DNA of 58,831 bases from Paracoccaceae bacterium (GCA_020425125.1 JAGQRV010000054.1:1009-59839); one strand, 5' to 3'; counted from the stretch's first letter, positions 27,896 to 36,948 are shown. Made by a program: numbers and translations. Notes: generated from the sequence alone by a model not told the origin.

Positions 27896-28261
27896 CTATC
27901 CTGCCAGAAGCCGCGCGATCTTTTCCAGCAGTCCCGGAAGGTCGATCGGCTTGGTGTGAAAGTCGTCGCATCCGGCGGCCAGAGCCTTTTCCCGGTCCGC
28001 GTCCATAGCGTGGGCCGTCAAAGCGATCACCGGGATCGCCCGCGTCTCGGCATTGGCCTTGATTGCGCGAGTTGCAGCCCATCCGTCGAGAACCGGCAGG
28101 CTCATGTCCATGAGGATCAGGTCGGGCCGCAGGTCGCGCGCGGCCTTGACCCCGGCCTGACCGTCCCGCGCCGCCGTGACATCGAAGCCCTTGCGCTGAA
28201 GCCGCCGCGACAGCATGTCGAGATTCATGTCGTTGTCCTCGACGATCAGGATCGTCGGCAC
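27896..28261 (-). CDS. Single-domain response regulator (CheY-like)
   Basis: A 121-residue receiver without output domain, with acidic pair in ILIVEDND, acceptor Asp in LILMDMSLPVLDGW, Thr/Ala in VIALTAHAM and Lys in FHTKPID. The GTG start at 28261 has GGAGG upstream. It lies 13 bases after the hybrid kinase and just before the receiver-cyclase. It is probably a phosphate shuttle or sink between the two, resembling DivK-type receivers. Confidence 0.93.
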   Translation of the reverse strand: MPTILIVEDNDMNLDMLSRRLQRKGFDVTAARDGQAGVKAARDLRPDLILMDMSLPVLDGWAATRAIKANAETRAIPVIALTAHAMDADREKALAAGCDDFHTKPIDLPGLLEKIARLLAG

Positions 28262-28274
28262 GGCCCTGCCCTCC

Positions 28275-30944
28275 TCATCCGCGTGGCTGTCCCATGTTGC
28301 TCCGGATCGCCGCGATCAGGTCGGCTCGTCCGTTCTGCCCCTTGCTGACAACTTCGCCTGCATGCGTCCTCAGCCACGCCAACTCTGCCTGACTGAGATC
28401 CTTCGACGTGGCAACGATGACCGGGAGTTCGGACAAATCCGGCCGAGCCCGAAGGCTGCGCAATGTCTCGAAACCATCCAAATTCGGCATCATCAAGTCA
28501 AGGACGACCAGGTTCGGACGTGAGGCGTCGATCGCCGTCAATGCCTGCTTGCCGTCTGCCGCCTCGCGCACCGACCATCCTTCCCGGAGCAGCGCGCGTC
28601 GAAAGAGCGCGCGGGTCCCCGCGTCGTCGTCGACCACCAGCACCTCGCGGCCATCGTCGCCCGCCAGACCGCTCAGGAGTGCGACAAGCTGCTTTGGGTC
28701 GATGGGTTTGGTGAGAAACCCGGTCGCGCCAAAGGCCAGTCCCATTTCGCGGTCGCTCAGGACCGTGGCCAGAATTACCGGCGTGTCGCACAGATCGGGA
28801 TCGGCCTTCAGTTCACGCAGCATGGACCATCCGTCGCGTTCCGGCATGATGACGTCGAGGACGATGGTGCGGGGACGATGCCTGCGCGCCAGATCAAGCC
28901 CGCTTGCCACGTCCGACGCGGCGAGCGGACGGAACCCTGCCTCCGAGATGACCTCCGAAACCGTGCGCCGTGCGACCGGGTCGTCATCCACGACCAGAAC
29001 GGCCGGACGATCGTCGGTCTCGTCGACGGTTCGCCGCTCCTGGTAACTTGCGGGAAGCGTCAAGGTGAAGACTGACCCGGCCCCCGGCTCCGAGGTCACC
29101 TCGACGGTCCCGCCGACCATTTCCGCAAACTGCCTGACCAGCGCGAGCCCAAGTCCCGTGCCGCCATACTTGCCGGAGGTCGATGTATCGGCCTGCGTGA
29201 AGGCCTGGAAGAGCCGCGCCTGCTGCGCCTTGGTCATGCCGATTCCGTCGTCACGCACGATGAAGACGATATTCCCGCCGTCGCCCCACACCGAAAGGTC
29301 GATCCGGCCCTTCTCGGTGAACTTCGAAGCGTTCGACAGCAGGTTGAACAGATTCTGCCTCAGCTTCGTCTTGTCGGTCGAGATCTCGTCGAGCGCCGGA
29401 TCCAGATCGATCTCGAGGCGGTTGCCGTTCTTCTGCACCAGGGGCAGAACCGTTGCCGCGACCTCGCGGATCAGCGCATCAATGGAAAATCGCTCGACAT
29501 AGACCTCCATCTTGCCGGCTTCGATCTTCGAGAGATCGAGAATGTCGTTGATAAGCGATAGCAGATGCCGGCCTGAGCTCAGGATCCGCTCCAGATCCGC
29601 GATCGTTTCGGATTCGCCCGCGTCCGTCGCATCCTCGATCAGCATTTCGCTGTAGCCGATGATGGCGTTCAACGGCGTGCGCAGTTCGTGGCTCATTGAC
29701 GCCAGGAACCGGCTTTTTGCTTCGTTCGCCCCCTCGGCGTCGCGCCGGGCCGCTTCGAGTTCGCCCTGCTTGTCCTTCAGGTCGGTGATGTCGCTGTAGA
29801 CGGCAACTGTACCACCGTCCGGTGTCTGGCGCTTGCTCACCTGAACCCAGGCATTCCCGATCCTGCTCTCGAGACGGATGCCGGCAGGATCGCGGTGCTG
29901 GGCCAGTCGCTCCGCCAGCCAGACGTCGACCGAGATCGCGCCGAGATCGACCAGATGGCGATCTATCTGAGCCCGAAGCAACGTCTCGAAGCTGGTGCCG
30001 GGCACGATCAGATCGCGGATCGCCTGGAACATCCGGTGGTAGCGATCATTTGCCAGCACCAGCCGACCTTCGGCGTCGAAAAGCGCGAACCCGTCCGGGA
30101 TGGTCTCGATCGCCGTCAGGATGGTCCGGCGCTGCTCCTGCGCTTCTGCCTCCAGACGTCGCCGTTCGGCCTGGCTGTGCGCGAGGCGCCGCAGCGTCTC
30201 GGCCATCCGTCCCAGTTCGCCGCGCCCGGCCGGGGGCAATTCGACATCCTCGGCGCCCTCGTTGAGCGCCAGCATCGCCCGGTCGATCCGCCTGAGCGGT
30301 CCAAGGATAGACCGCAGGACGAACGCCGTCGCGGCAATTCCGAAGAGGACGATCACCGCGCAGGCCAGCAACGACCGCTCCAGCGACGCCTTGGCCGAAG
30401 TCATCGCAACCGCATTGCTGCGGCTGGCTTCGGCAGCAAGATCGGCAACGAGTTGCATCAGCGCATCGTTGACCGCGTCGCTGCCCTGCCTGGCCTGTGC
30501 AAGATAGGTATTGCCGAGGACCCGATTGTCATCGGTATAGGCATCGACGGCGCGCATTGCCGAGGCGCTGTATGCCTCGACCGCATCCCTGATCCGCGCC
30601 GCCGCATCGGGAGCAAAGTTCTGAAGCTCTTGGAGGTCGGACTCAAGCCGCGCCGCGGCCTCATTGGCACGCTGCTCGGACAGGGTCAGAAGGCTGACGG
30701 CCAGATCGGTCATCCAATAGCGCAGAAGGCCGAAGTCCCGGTCGGCAGCAGCCGCCACCTGAAGACGGTGAAACCTCTCCGTCGAATTGGCGATCCTGCG
30801 CTGGTTGGCGGCAAGCTCCCAGGCGATGATTGCGGTCGACACGAGAAGCGCGGCGAGCAGGACGCCCGAGAGGGCGCCGATCTTCAGCGGAATGGCATGC
30901 GCGCCGAGGCGATCAAGCCAGGCTCGCAGTGCCCGTCCCGTCAT
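28275..30944 (-). CDS. Membrane hybrid histidine kinase with PAS and two receiver domains
   Basis: An 889-residue sensor kinase. TM1 is at about 20-45, then a helical periplasmic sensor region to about 190, TM2 at about 194-214 and a HAMP-like linker. A PAS domain (about 275-390) has [18 protein letters not shown]. HisKA has phospho-His in [18 protein letters not shown], and the HATPase shows [16 protein letters not shown] and GTGLGLALV. Two receivers follow: the first with Asp in [13 protein letters not shown], the second with Asp in [13 protein letters not shown]. Both look active. Its ATG overlaps the DUF3365 stop by four bases, so the periplasmic haem protein is probably its co-sensor. 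Confidence 0.93.
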   Translation of the reverse strand: MTGRALRAWLDRLGAHAIPLKIGALSGVLLAALLVSTAIIAWELAANQRRIANSTERFHRLQVAAAADRDFGLLRYWMTDLAVSLLTLSEQRANEAAARLESDLQELQNFAPDAAARIRDAVEAYSASAMRAVDAYTDDNRVLGNTYLAQARQGSDAVNDALMQLVADLAAEASRSNAVAMTSAKASLERSLLACAVIVLFGIAATAFVLRSILGPLRRIDRAMLALNEGAEDVELPPAGRGELGRMAETLRRLAHSQAERRRLEAEAQEQRRTILTAIETIPDGFALFDAEGRLVLANDRYHRMFQAIRDLIVPGTSFETLLRAQIDRHLVDLGAISVDVWLAERLAQHRDPAGIRLESRIGNAWVQVSKRQTPDGGTVAVYSDITDLKDKQGELEAARRDAEGANEAKSRFLASMSHELRTPLNAIIGYSEMLIEDATDAGESETIADLERILSSGRHLLSLINDILDLSKIEAGKMEVYVERFSIDALIREVAATVLPLVQKNGNRLEIDLDPALDEISTDKTKLRQNLFNLLSNASKFTEKGRIDLSVWGDGGNIVFIVRDDGIGMTKAQQARLFQAFTQADTSTSGKYGGTGLGLALVRQFAEMVGGTVEVTSEPGAGSVFTLTLPASYQERRTVDETDDRPAVLVVDDDPVARRTVSEVISEAGFRPLAASDVASGLDLARRHRPRTIVLDVIMPERDGWSMLRELKADPDLCDTPVILATVLSDREMGLAFGATGFLTKPIDPKQLVALLSGLAGDDGREVLVVDDDAGTRALFRRALLREGWSVREAADGKQALTAIDASRPNLVVLDLMMPNLDGFETLRSLRARPDLSELPVIVATSKDLSQAELAWLRTHAGEVVSKGQNGRADLIAAIRSNMGQPRG

Positions 30945-31687
30945 TCGTAGAGCGTGATGCTGATGGCACCACCCAGATCTCCCTCGTGGCCGCCTTCTTT
31001 CGGAAATCCGGTGACGTCCACCTCGCCCTTGGGTTCCCCGTGACAGGTCAGGCAGGACGCGCTGTAGTATTCAGGGATCAGCATGCGGAAGACGGCCCGG
31101 CCGTCCTGTGTCACCTGTTCGGACCAAGCCTGCCCCCCGGTCCATTCGGGCGAGAGAAATTTCTCGGAGATGACCGATGCTTCCCAAGGATCGGGCCGAG
31201 CCTTGCGATTGCGCACCAAGTCGGGCGGCGCGGTCACCTTGACCCGAGCGATATCGCCGACCTTTTCGCCAAACCGTTCATTGACCAGTCGGGCAAAGAC
31301 AGCCGGGATGAACCCCTTGAACCCAAGATCCGGCGTGTTGATCAGTTGCTGGTTCTCATCCACGATCTCGGCCATGGCGTCCAGTTGCGCCTGAGTGAGT
31401 TGGCGTTCCTCTGCGGTGAGATCCGGCCCGAGCGGTTCGACTCCATTGGCTGCGACATAGGCCGCGGTCACCTGTTCAAGGAATGCGTCGCCGGAAAGGC
31501 CCTTGTCTCCGATACCGGGATCGTTGATCAGGTCCTGGTTGCTTGACACGACCGTACGGCCCGCCCGCAGTATCGCGGCAAGTCGGTTGCCTTCATCGAT
31601 CTGGACATCGGTCTCCTGGGCGAATGCGCCACCCGGCGCCGCTTGAATGGCAAGGCCAAAGGCGATCCAGAGCAGCATCCTAGTCAA
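30941..31687 (-). CDS. Periplasmic DUF3365 (Tll0287-like) haem-binding sensor protein
   Basis: A 248-residue exported protein with a signal peptide ending near GGAFAQE. The DUF3365 domain has c-type haem motif CLTCH in [17 protein letters not shown] and the preceding region RMLIPEYY. Such domains usually sit in the sensor part of kinases and cyclases; here the module is a separate protein next to a kinase. The TTG start at 31687 is chosen because GGGAGGG lies seven bases upstream; ATG 31678 lacks a well-placed site. The middle contains duplicated segments ([17 protein letters not shown] and [16 protein letters not shown]), an internal repeat of about 90 residues. Confidence 0.85.
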   Translation of the reverse strand: MTRMLLWIAFGLAIQAAPGGAFAQETDVQIDEGNRLAAILRAGRTVVSSNQDLINDPGIGDKGLSGDAFLEQVTAAYVAANGVEPLGPDLTAEERQLTQAQLDAMAEIVDENQQLINTPDLGFKGFIPAVFARLVNERFGEKVGDIARVKVTAPPDLVRNRKARPDPWEASVISEKFLSPEWTGGQAWSEQVTQDGRAVFRMLIPEYYSASCLTCHGEPKGEVDVTGFPKEGGHEGDLGGAISITLYE

Positions 31688-31752
31688 TCGTGCGCCCTCC
31701 CGCCCACCACCTCTTCATTCCGCACGCCGGACGGGCGCGGTCCGGACACGGA

Positions 31753-33639
31753 TCAGCCCATGGCCTGAATCTGCTGGTTCGCCCGTCGCAAACGGTCCGA
31801 GATGCTGACAATCATGTTGCCGAGAATGCAAGTCAGGATTTCCGGCCGGTCCGCAGCCAGTTCGCGGATGCGTTCGACCGAGAACGCGTAGCACAGAACC
31901 GGGACATCCGCCGTCACATCGGCGGAGCGCCGGCCACCATCAAGCAGCGCCATTTCGCCGAAGGCCTGCCCCGGACCGACGGACCCTACCCGTCGCGATC
32001 GTCCGCCTTGGGTCAGCGAGATGCTGACCGACCCGCGGGCGACAACGAAGAAGGCATGAGCCTCGTCGCCCGCCGAGATGATCTTCTGACCGGTCTCGAA
32101 ACGGAAACTCGACACGGCCGATTGCAGGCTGGCGAGCGCCTCCGGGCCGAGGCCGGCAAAGATATCGAGCGCCGCGAACGAAAGCTTGTCGTGCCTCCGC
32201 GAGACGCCCGACGTCTCCAGAACACGTTCCTCGAAGCGTTCGAGCGCCAAGTCGGTGTCCGGCAGGAATTCCGGCCTGACCTCTTCCGGCAACGCCTCCA
32301 GTGCTGGGATCAGCCCGCTCTCGGGCGGAAGCGACCCCGTTTCGGTCAGAACGATCCGGGGACGCCCCGTCATCGTCCGCAGGACGCGGACAAGCAAACC
32401 GACCGCACCGCGGTCCACCATGGCAACGCGCTTGAAATCCAGCACGAGCGTGTCGACCCGCCCGGCGAGGTCTGCGACCCGGCGCACGACGCGTTCTGCC
32501 GATCCGAAATAGAGCAGCCCCTGCAGTTCCAGAACGACAAGTTCCGGCGGCGCCTGTTGCAGAACCGTCGCTTCGGCCGGCGACCGGATGCGTTTCGAGG
32601 ACACCTCGCGCGCGGAATATTCTCCACGGATCGCAGAACTCGCATCGGTCCTGTCGGCGAAACTGTGCAGGGCGAAGTCGCGCGCAAACCGCTTGCAGAC
32701 CTCGATGCCCCGCACGCTGTTCCCCACAGCGTCGAGCAGGGGCGAATAGACTGCGAGCCCGGCCTGTCCGGGCGCCACCGCCATGATCAGTCCCGACACA
32801 CCGCTCTTTGCCGGCAGGCCGACATCAAAGATCCATTGACCGGCATAGTCGTACATTCCACACGTGCTCATCACTGACAGGACATCGCGGACGTTGTCTG
32901 GACCGAGGACTTGCAGGCCGGTCAGGGGATTGCGTCCGGCCGCTGCCAGCGTGGCCGCCATCACCGCCAGGTCGCGACAGCTCACCAGAACCGAGCATTG
33001 CTTGAAATAGAGATCGAGCACATCTTCCGGATCGCGCGCGATCATGCCCGAATTCAGCATCATCCACGCGATTGCCCGGTTGCGGTGGCCGGTCGCATGT
33101 TCCGAACCGAAGACCTGCAGGTCGATTTCAAGCTGCCGCCCGGCAAACTGTCCCAGCCAGTCGACCATGCCACGTTCGCGTGCCTGCGGCGTGGCCCCCG
33201 GAAAGAGTTCCGTCGTAGCGATGGCGCCAGCATTGACCATCGGATTGAACGGACGGTTGTTCACCTCATCGAGCACGATCGAGTTGAACGTCTCGCCGGT
33301 CGGCTCGACACCAACCTGCTGCAGCACCCGCTCACGTCCGCAATACTGCAAGGCGGCCCCATAGAGAAAGGGCTTCGACACCGACTGGATCGACACGGGG
33401 AGGTCGAAATCTCCGGCCGAATAGACCTGCCCGTCCACGGTGGCGATACAGATCCCGAAGGCACGCGGATCGGCCTTGCCCAACTCAGGGATATAGGTCG
33501 CGACCGACCCCGTCTCGTCCGCGCGCAAATCTTCGAGAAGGCCAGCAAGATAGACTCCGATGGCGGATGCTGTCGCGGACGGGTTGGATGATCCGATCTT
33601 CACGTGGTATCGCTCACGGCGCTGCATTCCGGAGATCAT
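31753..33639 (-). CDS. glsA: Glutaminase fused to STAS and cyclic-nucleotide-binding domains
   Basis: A 628-residue cytoplasmic protein. Residues about 12-320 are a serine-dependent beta-lactamase-like glutaminase with nucleophile Ser in VSIQSVSKPF and motifs NPMVNAGAI and VGLPAKSGVSGLIMAV. A STAS domain follows (about 355-465; LVLDFKRVAMVDRGAVGLLV). The C-terminal domain (about 480-605) is a cNMP-binding fold with FFVVARGSVSI and the phosphate-binding cassette FGEMALLDGGRRSADV. It hydrolyses glutamine to glutamate and ammonia. The start ATG 33639 has GGAGGTGG upstream. It is first in the operon that ends with an adenylate cyclase, so cAMP may regulate it. Confidence 0.92.
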   Translation of the reverse strand: MISGMQRRERYHVKIGSSNPSATASAIGVYLAGLLEDLRADETGSVATYIPELGKADPRAFGICIATVDGQVYSAGDFDLPVSIQSVSKPFLYGAALQYCGRERVLQQVGVEPTGETFNSIVLDEVNNRPFNPMVNAGAIATTELFPGATPQARERGMVDWLGQFAGRQLEIDLQVFGSEHATGHRNRAIAWMMLNSGMIARDPEDVLDLYFKQCSVLVSCRDLAVMAATLAAAGRNPLTGLQVLGPDNVRDVLSVMSTCGMYDYAGQWIFDVGLPAKSGVSGLIMAVAPGQAGLAVYSPLLDAVGNSVRGIEVCKRFARDFALHSFADRTDASSAIRGEYSAREVSSKRIRSPAEATVLQQAPPELVVLELQGLLYFGSAERVVRRVADLAGRVDTLVLDFKRVAMVDRGAVGLLVRVLRTMTGRPRIVLTETGSLPPESGLIPALEALPEEVRPEFLPDTDLALERFEERVLETSGVSRRHDKLSFAALDIFAGLGPEALASLQSAVSSFRFETGQKIISAGDEAHAFFVVARGSVSISLTQGGRSRRVGSVGPGQAFGEMALLDGGRRSADVTADVPVLCYAFSVERIRELAADRPEILTCILGNMIVSISDRLRRANQQIQAMG

Positions 33640-34233
33640 GCCGGGCCACCTCCACCGGACAACCGTTTTGGGGCCTAAACCGGCTACGCCATCCGAAACG
33701 CTCGTTCTTTCAGCAGACAAGCCGAAATCGCGGGCTCATCGCGAGCAGTCCGCGTCGTCGCCAGTCTCCCCGATCCATCACGACGGCGGGCGCCGATGGA
33801 CGTTGAAGGTCATCCCGCGCCTTCCATCCACCGGACATGGCGTAGCGGCCCCTCATCTGACGGTTGCACTCAAAGAGAGAGGTCGACGGACGGATCACAG
33901 GGCCTTACCAGATCTCGGAGTCACGATTTCCCAAGGACATCCGAATTCGATACTGTCAGCCAATCGCTGCTGCGCGTGCAGAACGTCCACGCTATGCAAA
34001 GACAACGTGAATCGCACTCTCACTTCGGCGCTTTCAAGTGCGCTTATCCGGACCTTTCCACAAGGCATTTCGAAAACTGATCCGCAGCACTCTCGCCCCT
34101 TCCCCATCGGACACTCCGCTGCAATCGCAAAGAAACGCCGGGCCTGAAAGGACGGGAACTACAGAAATCCCGCAAAAGTTGAAATCCGACGAGGCGGTTG
34201 ACTCGATCACTCAATTTCCCTATTCATTCTCTT

Positions 34234-34250
34234 GATGCATGCACTGCATC
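34234..34250. promoter_or_regulatory. Inverted repeat GATGCA-N5-TGCATC
   Basis: Perfect 6-bp arms with a 5-bp spacer, in the AT-rich region about 115 bases before the LuxR-type gene. It has the size and symmetry of a dimeric-regulator site; the binding protein is unknown. Confidence 0.4.
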
Positions 34251-34296
34251 CGTTCCGTTCATTCTTGTTTCATATGAATATTTCTCTGAAGTTTCC

Positions 34297-34318
34297 GATG
34301 CGCCGATATTACGGCATC
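34297..34318. promoter_or_regulatory. Imperfect inverted repeat before the LuxR-type gene
   Basis: The arms are GATG and CATC outside and CCG and CGG inside, around ATATTA, ending about 47 bases before the ATG. It shares the outer GATG/CATC with the repeat at 34234 and may bind the same regulator, possibly the gene's own product. Confidence 0.35.
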
Positions 34319-34364
34319 GAGGTGCTCGACTTTGCCTGGCTCAATCGAAAAAGGAATCTCCGAC

Positions 34365-35174
34365 ATGTCTCGGGGTTCGATAGCGGCTGGCACCATGAAA
34401 TCCGGCGGTCCGGATTCTGGTGGTTCTGACCGAATTGGCAAAGACCCCTATGCGCAAGATTTTCACGACCATGAAGTAATTCGAATACTTCTGGTCGATC
34501 CCCGTCCGCTGATGGCAGAGGCGTTGCGTTCGTATCTTGAAGAAGCAGGCCGGCAAAGCGACGGAACACGGTTCTGCGTCATCACTTCCATCCCATCGGA
34601 CACCTCGCAGACAGAAATGCCGTTCGATCTTCTGCTGCTCCACGTCTCGCATTCTGCGGATGTTTCAGACGAAATCTCACGATGTATCAGCGCCTTGCCG
34701 GACCGAATGCGCGACCTTCCGGCGGTCATCTACTCGGACAGACTGAATTCCAACCAGGTCGCTGCCGCAATGCGTGGCGGCGCGCGCGGGTACTTGCCCT
34801 CGATCCTCGACTGTGCCTCCGTCGTTCGCGCCTTGAAATTGCTGGCCGCAGGATTGGCTGTCTTTCCGCACGCGGCACTGAATTCGGTCTCAGATGAGAC
34901 CAAGCCGGCGCTTTCTGGCCGAGCCGATGCGGACCGCGCGCCTCAGACTACCTTCACCCCGCGTGAATGGGACGTGATGCAGGCCTTGTACGAAGGTAAA
35001 CCGAACAAGACAATCGCCCACTGCATGGGCCTCAGCCAAAGCACGGTGAAGGTTCACGTCCGCAGCCTGTTTCGGAAGCTGGGTGTCCACAACCGTACCG
35101 AAGCGGCCATGATCGCAAGGCAGCATCTGATGAATCGGCCGCCGAAAGATGCCCCGCCTGCGTCCCAGGACTGA
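34365..35174 (+). CDS. LuxR/NarL-type regulator with degenerate receiver
   Basis: A 269-residue transcription factor. The N-terminal domain (about 40-160) has receiver topology (VIRILLVDPRPLMAEALRSY, then VAAAMRGGARGYLPSILDCA) but lacks the working residues. The acceptor position reads LLLLHVSHS (His, not Asp), the acidic pair is reduced to one Asp, and GYL is followed by Pro-Ser, not Lys. The C-terminal LuxR helix-turn-helix is intact: FTPREWDVMQALYEGKPNKT and LSQSTVKVHVRSLFRKLGV. ATG 34365 has AAGGA upstream. It precedes the exported small-protein cluster in the same direction and probably controls it without phosphorylation, as CsgD does for curli. Confidence 0.88.
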   Translation: MSRGSIAAGTMKSGGPDSGGSDRIGKDPYAQDFHDHEVIRILLVDPRPLMAEALRSYLEEAGRQSDGTRFCVITSIPSDTSQTEMPFDLLLLHVSHSADVSDEISRCISALPDRMRDLPAVIYSDRLNSNQVAAAMRGGARGYLPSILDCASVVRALKLLAAGLAVFPHAALNSVSDETKPALSGRADADRAPQTTFTPREWDVMQALYEGKPNKTIAHCMGLSQSTVKVHVRSLFRKLGVHNRTEAAMIARQHLMNRPPKDAPPASQD

Positions 35175-35194
35175 TCAGCGATTTCCGTGATGGC

Positions 35195-35224
35195 ATGGCC
35201 GCGTCGGACGACCGCCGCGGCCAT
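35195..35224 (+). terminator. Possible terminator hairpin after the LuxR-type gene
   Basis: The 9-bp perfect stem ATGGCCGCG/CGCGGCCAT has a 12-base loop, 20 bases past the stop codon. No T-run follows, so it may act only in part or with Rho. Confidence 0.45.
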
Positions 35225-35424
35225 TCGCATGCGCGCCCTGCCGTGCTGTCGGAGGCCTAACCCATTTTCCTCTGGAACTAATCCTGCAGGTCAGGTCTAA
35301 AGGATCTGGGCCACTTCGTCGCTTCGGAATTGGCACTGGGCGAATCACTGACCCACGGCGGATTTGCCCGCACCAAGCCTTCCGGCTCGGCTCGGCCACG
35401 ATTTGCTGACGGAGGCATAGAGCA

Positions 35425-35907
35425 TTGTTCCCAAATTACTTTCTTCCGCAATCTTGCAAATGCTTGGCCGCCTTGTTGGCTGCCACCCTGTTCCAGGTTC
35501 TGACCGCCAGCGCCGGAAGCCGATTGACCGATGACCAGATGGACCGCGTGACCGCCGGAAAGATTGTCGCGACGGTCGAGGCCACCGCAAGTGCTCTGGG
35601 CCGGGAGGCGCATACGTCAACGACCACACATGCCGTCACAAGTCGATCGAACGTACGCAGTATTCGGCTGCGCCGCATAAAGAGTAATCTCGTGATTCCC
35701 GTCAGCCAGGAGGACAGGCAACTGGAGTTCGGCTACGCATCCGCTCAGGCGGAAGCTGCGGGTGGCCGGCCACAGGTGACCTGCGACGCTGACCTCAGGT
35801 TTTCCCTACCGGTTGCAGCGCAGCAAACGGAGAGGCAGGCAATTTTGCGGCCCGGCCGAGCCGAATGCCTGTGCGCCCGGTTCGGGTTCTCGGTCCTTCC
35901 GAAGTAA
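35425..35907 (+). CDS. Exported small protein 1 with V-T-A-G leader motif
   Basis: A 160-residue protein starting at TTG 35425 (GGAGG nine bases upstream). The hydrophobic signal segment CLAALLAATLFQVLTASA is followed by RLTDDQMDRVTAG, the motif shared by five neighbours. The next part (KIVATVEATASALGREAHTS) is Ala/Thr/Ser-rich like its paralogues. The C-terminal half is different: basic then mixed, with three cysteines, which could reflect an old frameshift. It is separated from the other four by about 690 bases. No known family; the role is inferred only from the cluster. Confidence 0.65.
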   Translation: MFPNYFLPQSCKCLAALLAATLFQVLTASAGSRLTDDQMDRVTAGKIVATVEATASALGREAHTSTTTHAVTSRSNVRSIRLRRIKSNLVIPVSQEDRQLEFGYASAQAEAAGGRPQVTCDADLRFSLPVAAQQTERQAILRPGRAECLCARFGFSVLPK

Positions 35908-36600
35908 TACTTCCTGCCCGCGACGCGTCCCTGCGAGTCGCCAAATCTGCCACGAAAAGGACAGCTTGGAGGCCTCGGCTCGTCGGGGCGCGAAGGGACA
36001 ATTCAAGCAGCGAGATCGACGGGGACATGTCAATGCCTCCGGAGGATTAGTCCCATTGCCGAGCACCTAAGCGGAAAGATATGTTGAACCGGCCGCGCTC
36101 CGGGCCAATACTCGAATTGTAGCCACCGAATAATTAGCTACTGCAGACACAATTTAAGAGGGCCAAATCTACGTTTTCATGACGATCTGAGATTATTGCG
36201 CGGGGCTCTATTTTATTCATCGCAGATTTGCCCCGCGGAATCCCGAAGGACCAGAACCTGTCCGCGGAAGACAACCGGCTGCAGTGCCGCTTGCCAGTCC
36301 GAAGCCAGGTGCACTTGACGGAAAACGCACCATGAAACCCGGATATCTCGACTCCGATGCGCGCGTTCATCGTGCGTCGGCAACGACTGCCGCCTCGACG
36401 GATGACGAAAGGCTTCTATTGGGCCGTCCCCCTGTCGCCGGAGCGCCCGGTTCCGGCACGAGATACATCAGCCGGCCGGGGAATTGGAACGCGCGAACGG
36501 CCGCGCTGGCATTCCGCATCTGAAACCCGTCCTTCGCACACGGCACGCTGCGGTCCTGTGGGACCGCGCCGATGGAACCCGACCAGAAGTGGAGGCGAAT
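35908..36600. other. Intergenic region with AT-rich core
   Basis: No supportable gene in 690 bases. A 63-codon frame at 36332-36523 has an ATG but no ribosome site or signal peptide. The stretch 36070-36230 is AT-rich and includes an inverted repeat with 8-bp arms CGCGGGGC/GCCCCGCG (36199-36237) around a 23-base AT-rich loop. It probably holds the promoter for the following small-protein operon. Confidence 0.45.
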
Positions 36601-36948
36601 ATGAAACTGACTCTCGGAATTGCCGCATCCGGACTGTGCCTCGCGCTGTCCAGCGCGACCGCGGACCAAGTCCTCAGACTTGACGAAACTGCCTTGGACA
36701 ATGTGACTGCGGGTGCTTGCGCCGCAAACACGCCACTCTGCTCTAGCTACGTCGTCGCGGCAGGAATCGGCATTTTGGGGATGGGCGCGGTCATCATTCC
36801 GGGCGCCGGAATTGTAGGTGCGGGCTGCGCCTTCCAGGGTATCCAATGCTCCAGCAGCAGCAGTTCTGCGTCTGCCGGCAATTCACCCTATGTCCCGCCA
36901 TCCATCCCGACCGGTTCGGTCCAGCCGGTCCCGCCGAACATTCCCTGA
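36601..36948 (+). CDS. Exported small protein 2, glycine-zipper type, with V-T-A-G leader motif
   Basis: A 115-residue protein, GGAGG before ATG 36601. The signal peptide is followed by LRLDETALDNVTAG, ending at residue 38. The mature part has four cysteines (in GACAAN, PLCSS, GCAFQ, IQCSS) and a Gly/Ala-rich hydrophobic stretch (VVAAGIGILGMGAVIIPGAG) with GxxxG-like spacing. A run of six serines follows, then a Pro-rich tail. The hydrophobic glycine-rich core recalls pore-forming bacteriocins or a membrane anchor more than a fibre subunit. Family unknown. Confidence 0.75.
   Translation: MKLTLGIAASGLCLALSSATADQVLRLDETALDNVTAGACAANTPLCSSYVVAAGIGILGMGAVIIPGAGIVGAGCAFQGIQCSSSSSSASAGNSPYVPPSIPTGSVQPVPPNIP

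Larger units (their letters stand above)
33640..34364. other. Long regulatory gap between glutaminase and LuxR-type gene
   Basis: No convincing gene in 725 bases: the open frames lack ribosome sites and protein-like composition. The right part is clearly AT-richer than the surroundings, as expected for promoters of the two divergent genes. It contains two inverted repeats listed separately. Confidence 0.55.

Noticed and set aside
26468-28348. 626-codon open frame on the plus strand
   Set aside because: Antisense to the receiver-cyclase and the single receiver, both of which have clear catalytic motifs.
33560-34147. 195-codon open frame on the plus strand in the long gap
   Set aside because: It begins inside the glutaminase gene on the other strand, has no ribosome site and reads like random translation.
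36332-36523. 63-codon frame starting MKPGYLDSD between small-protein genes
   Set aside because: No ribosome site, no signal peptide and no copy of the shared leader motif, so it was not listed as a gene.
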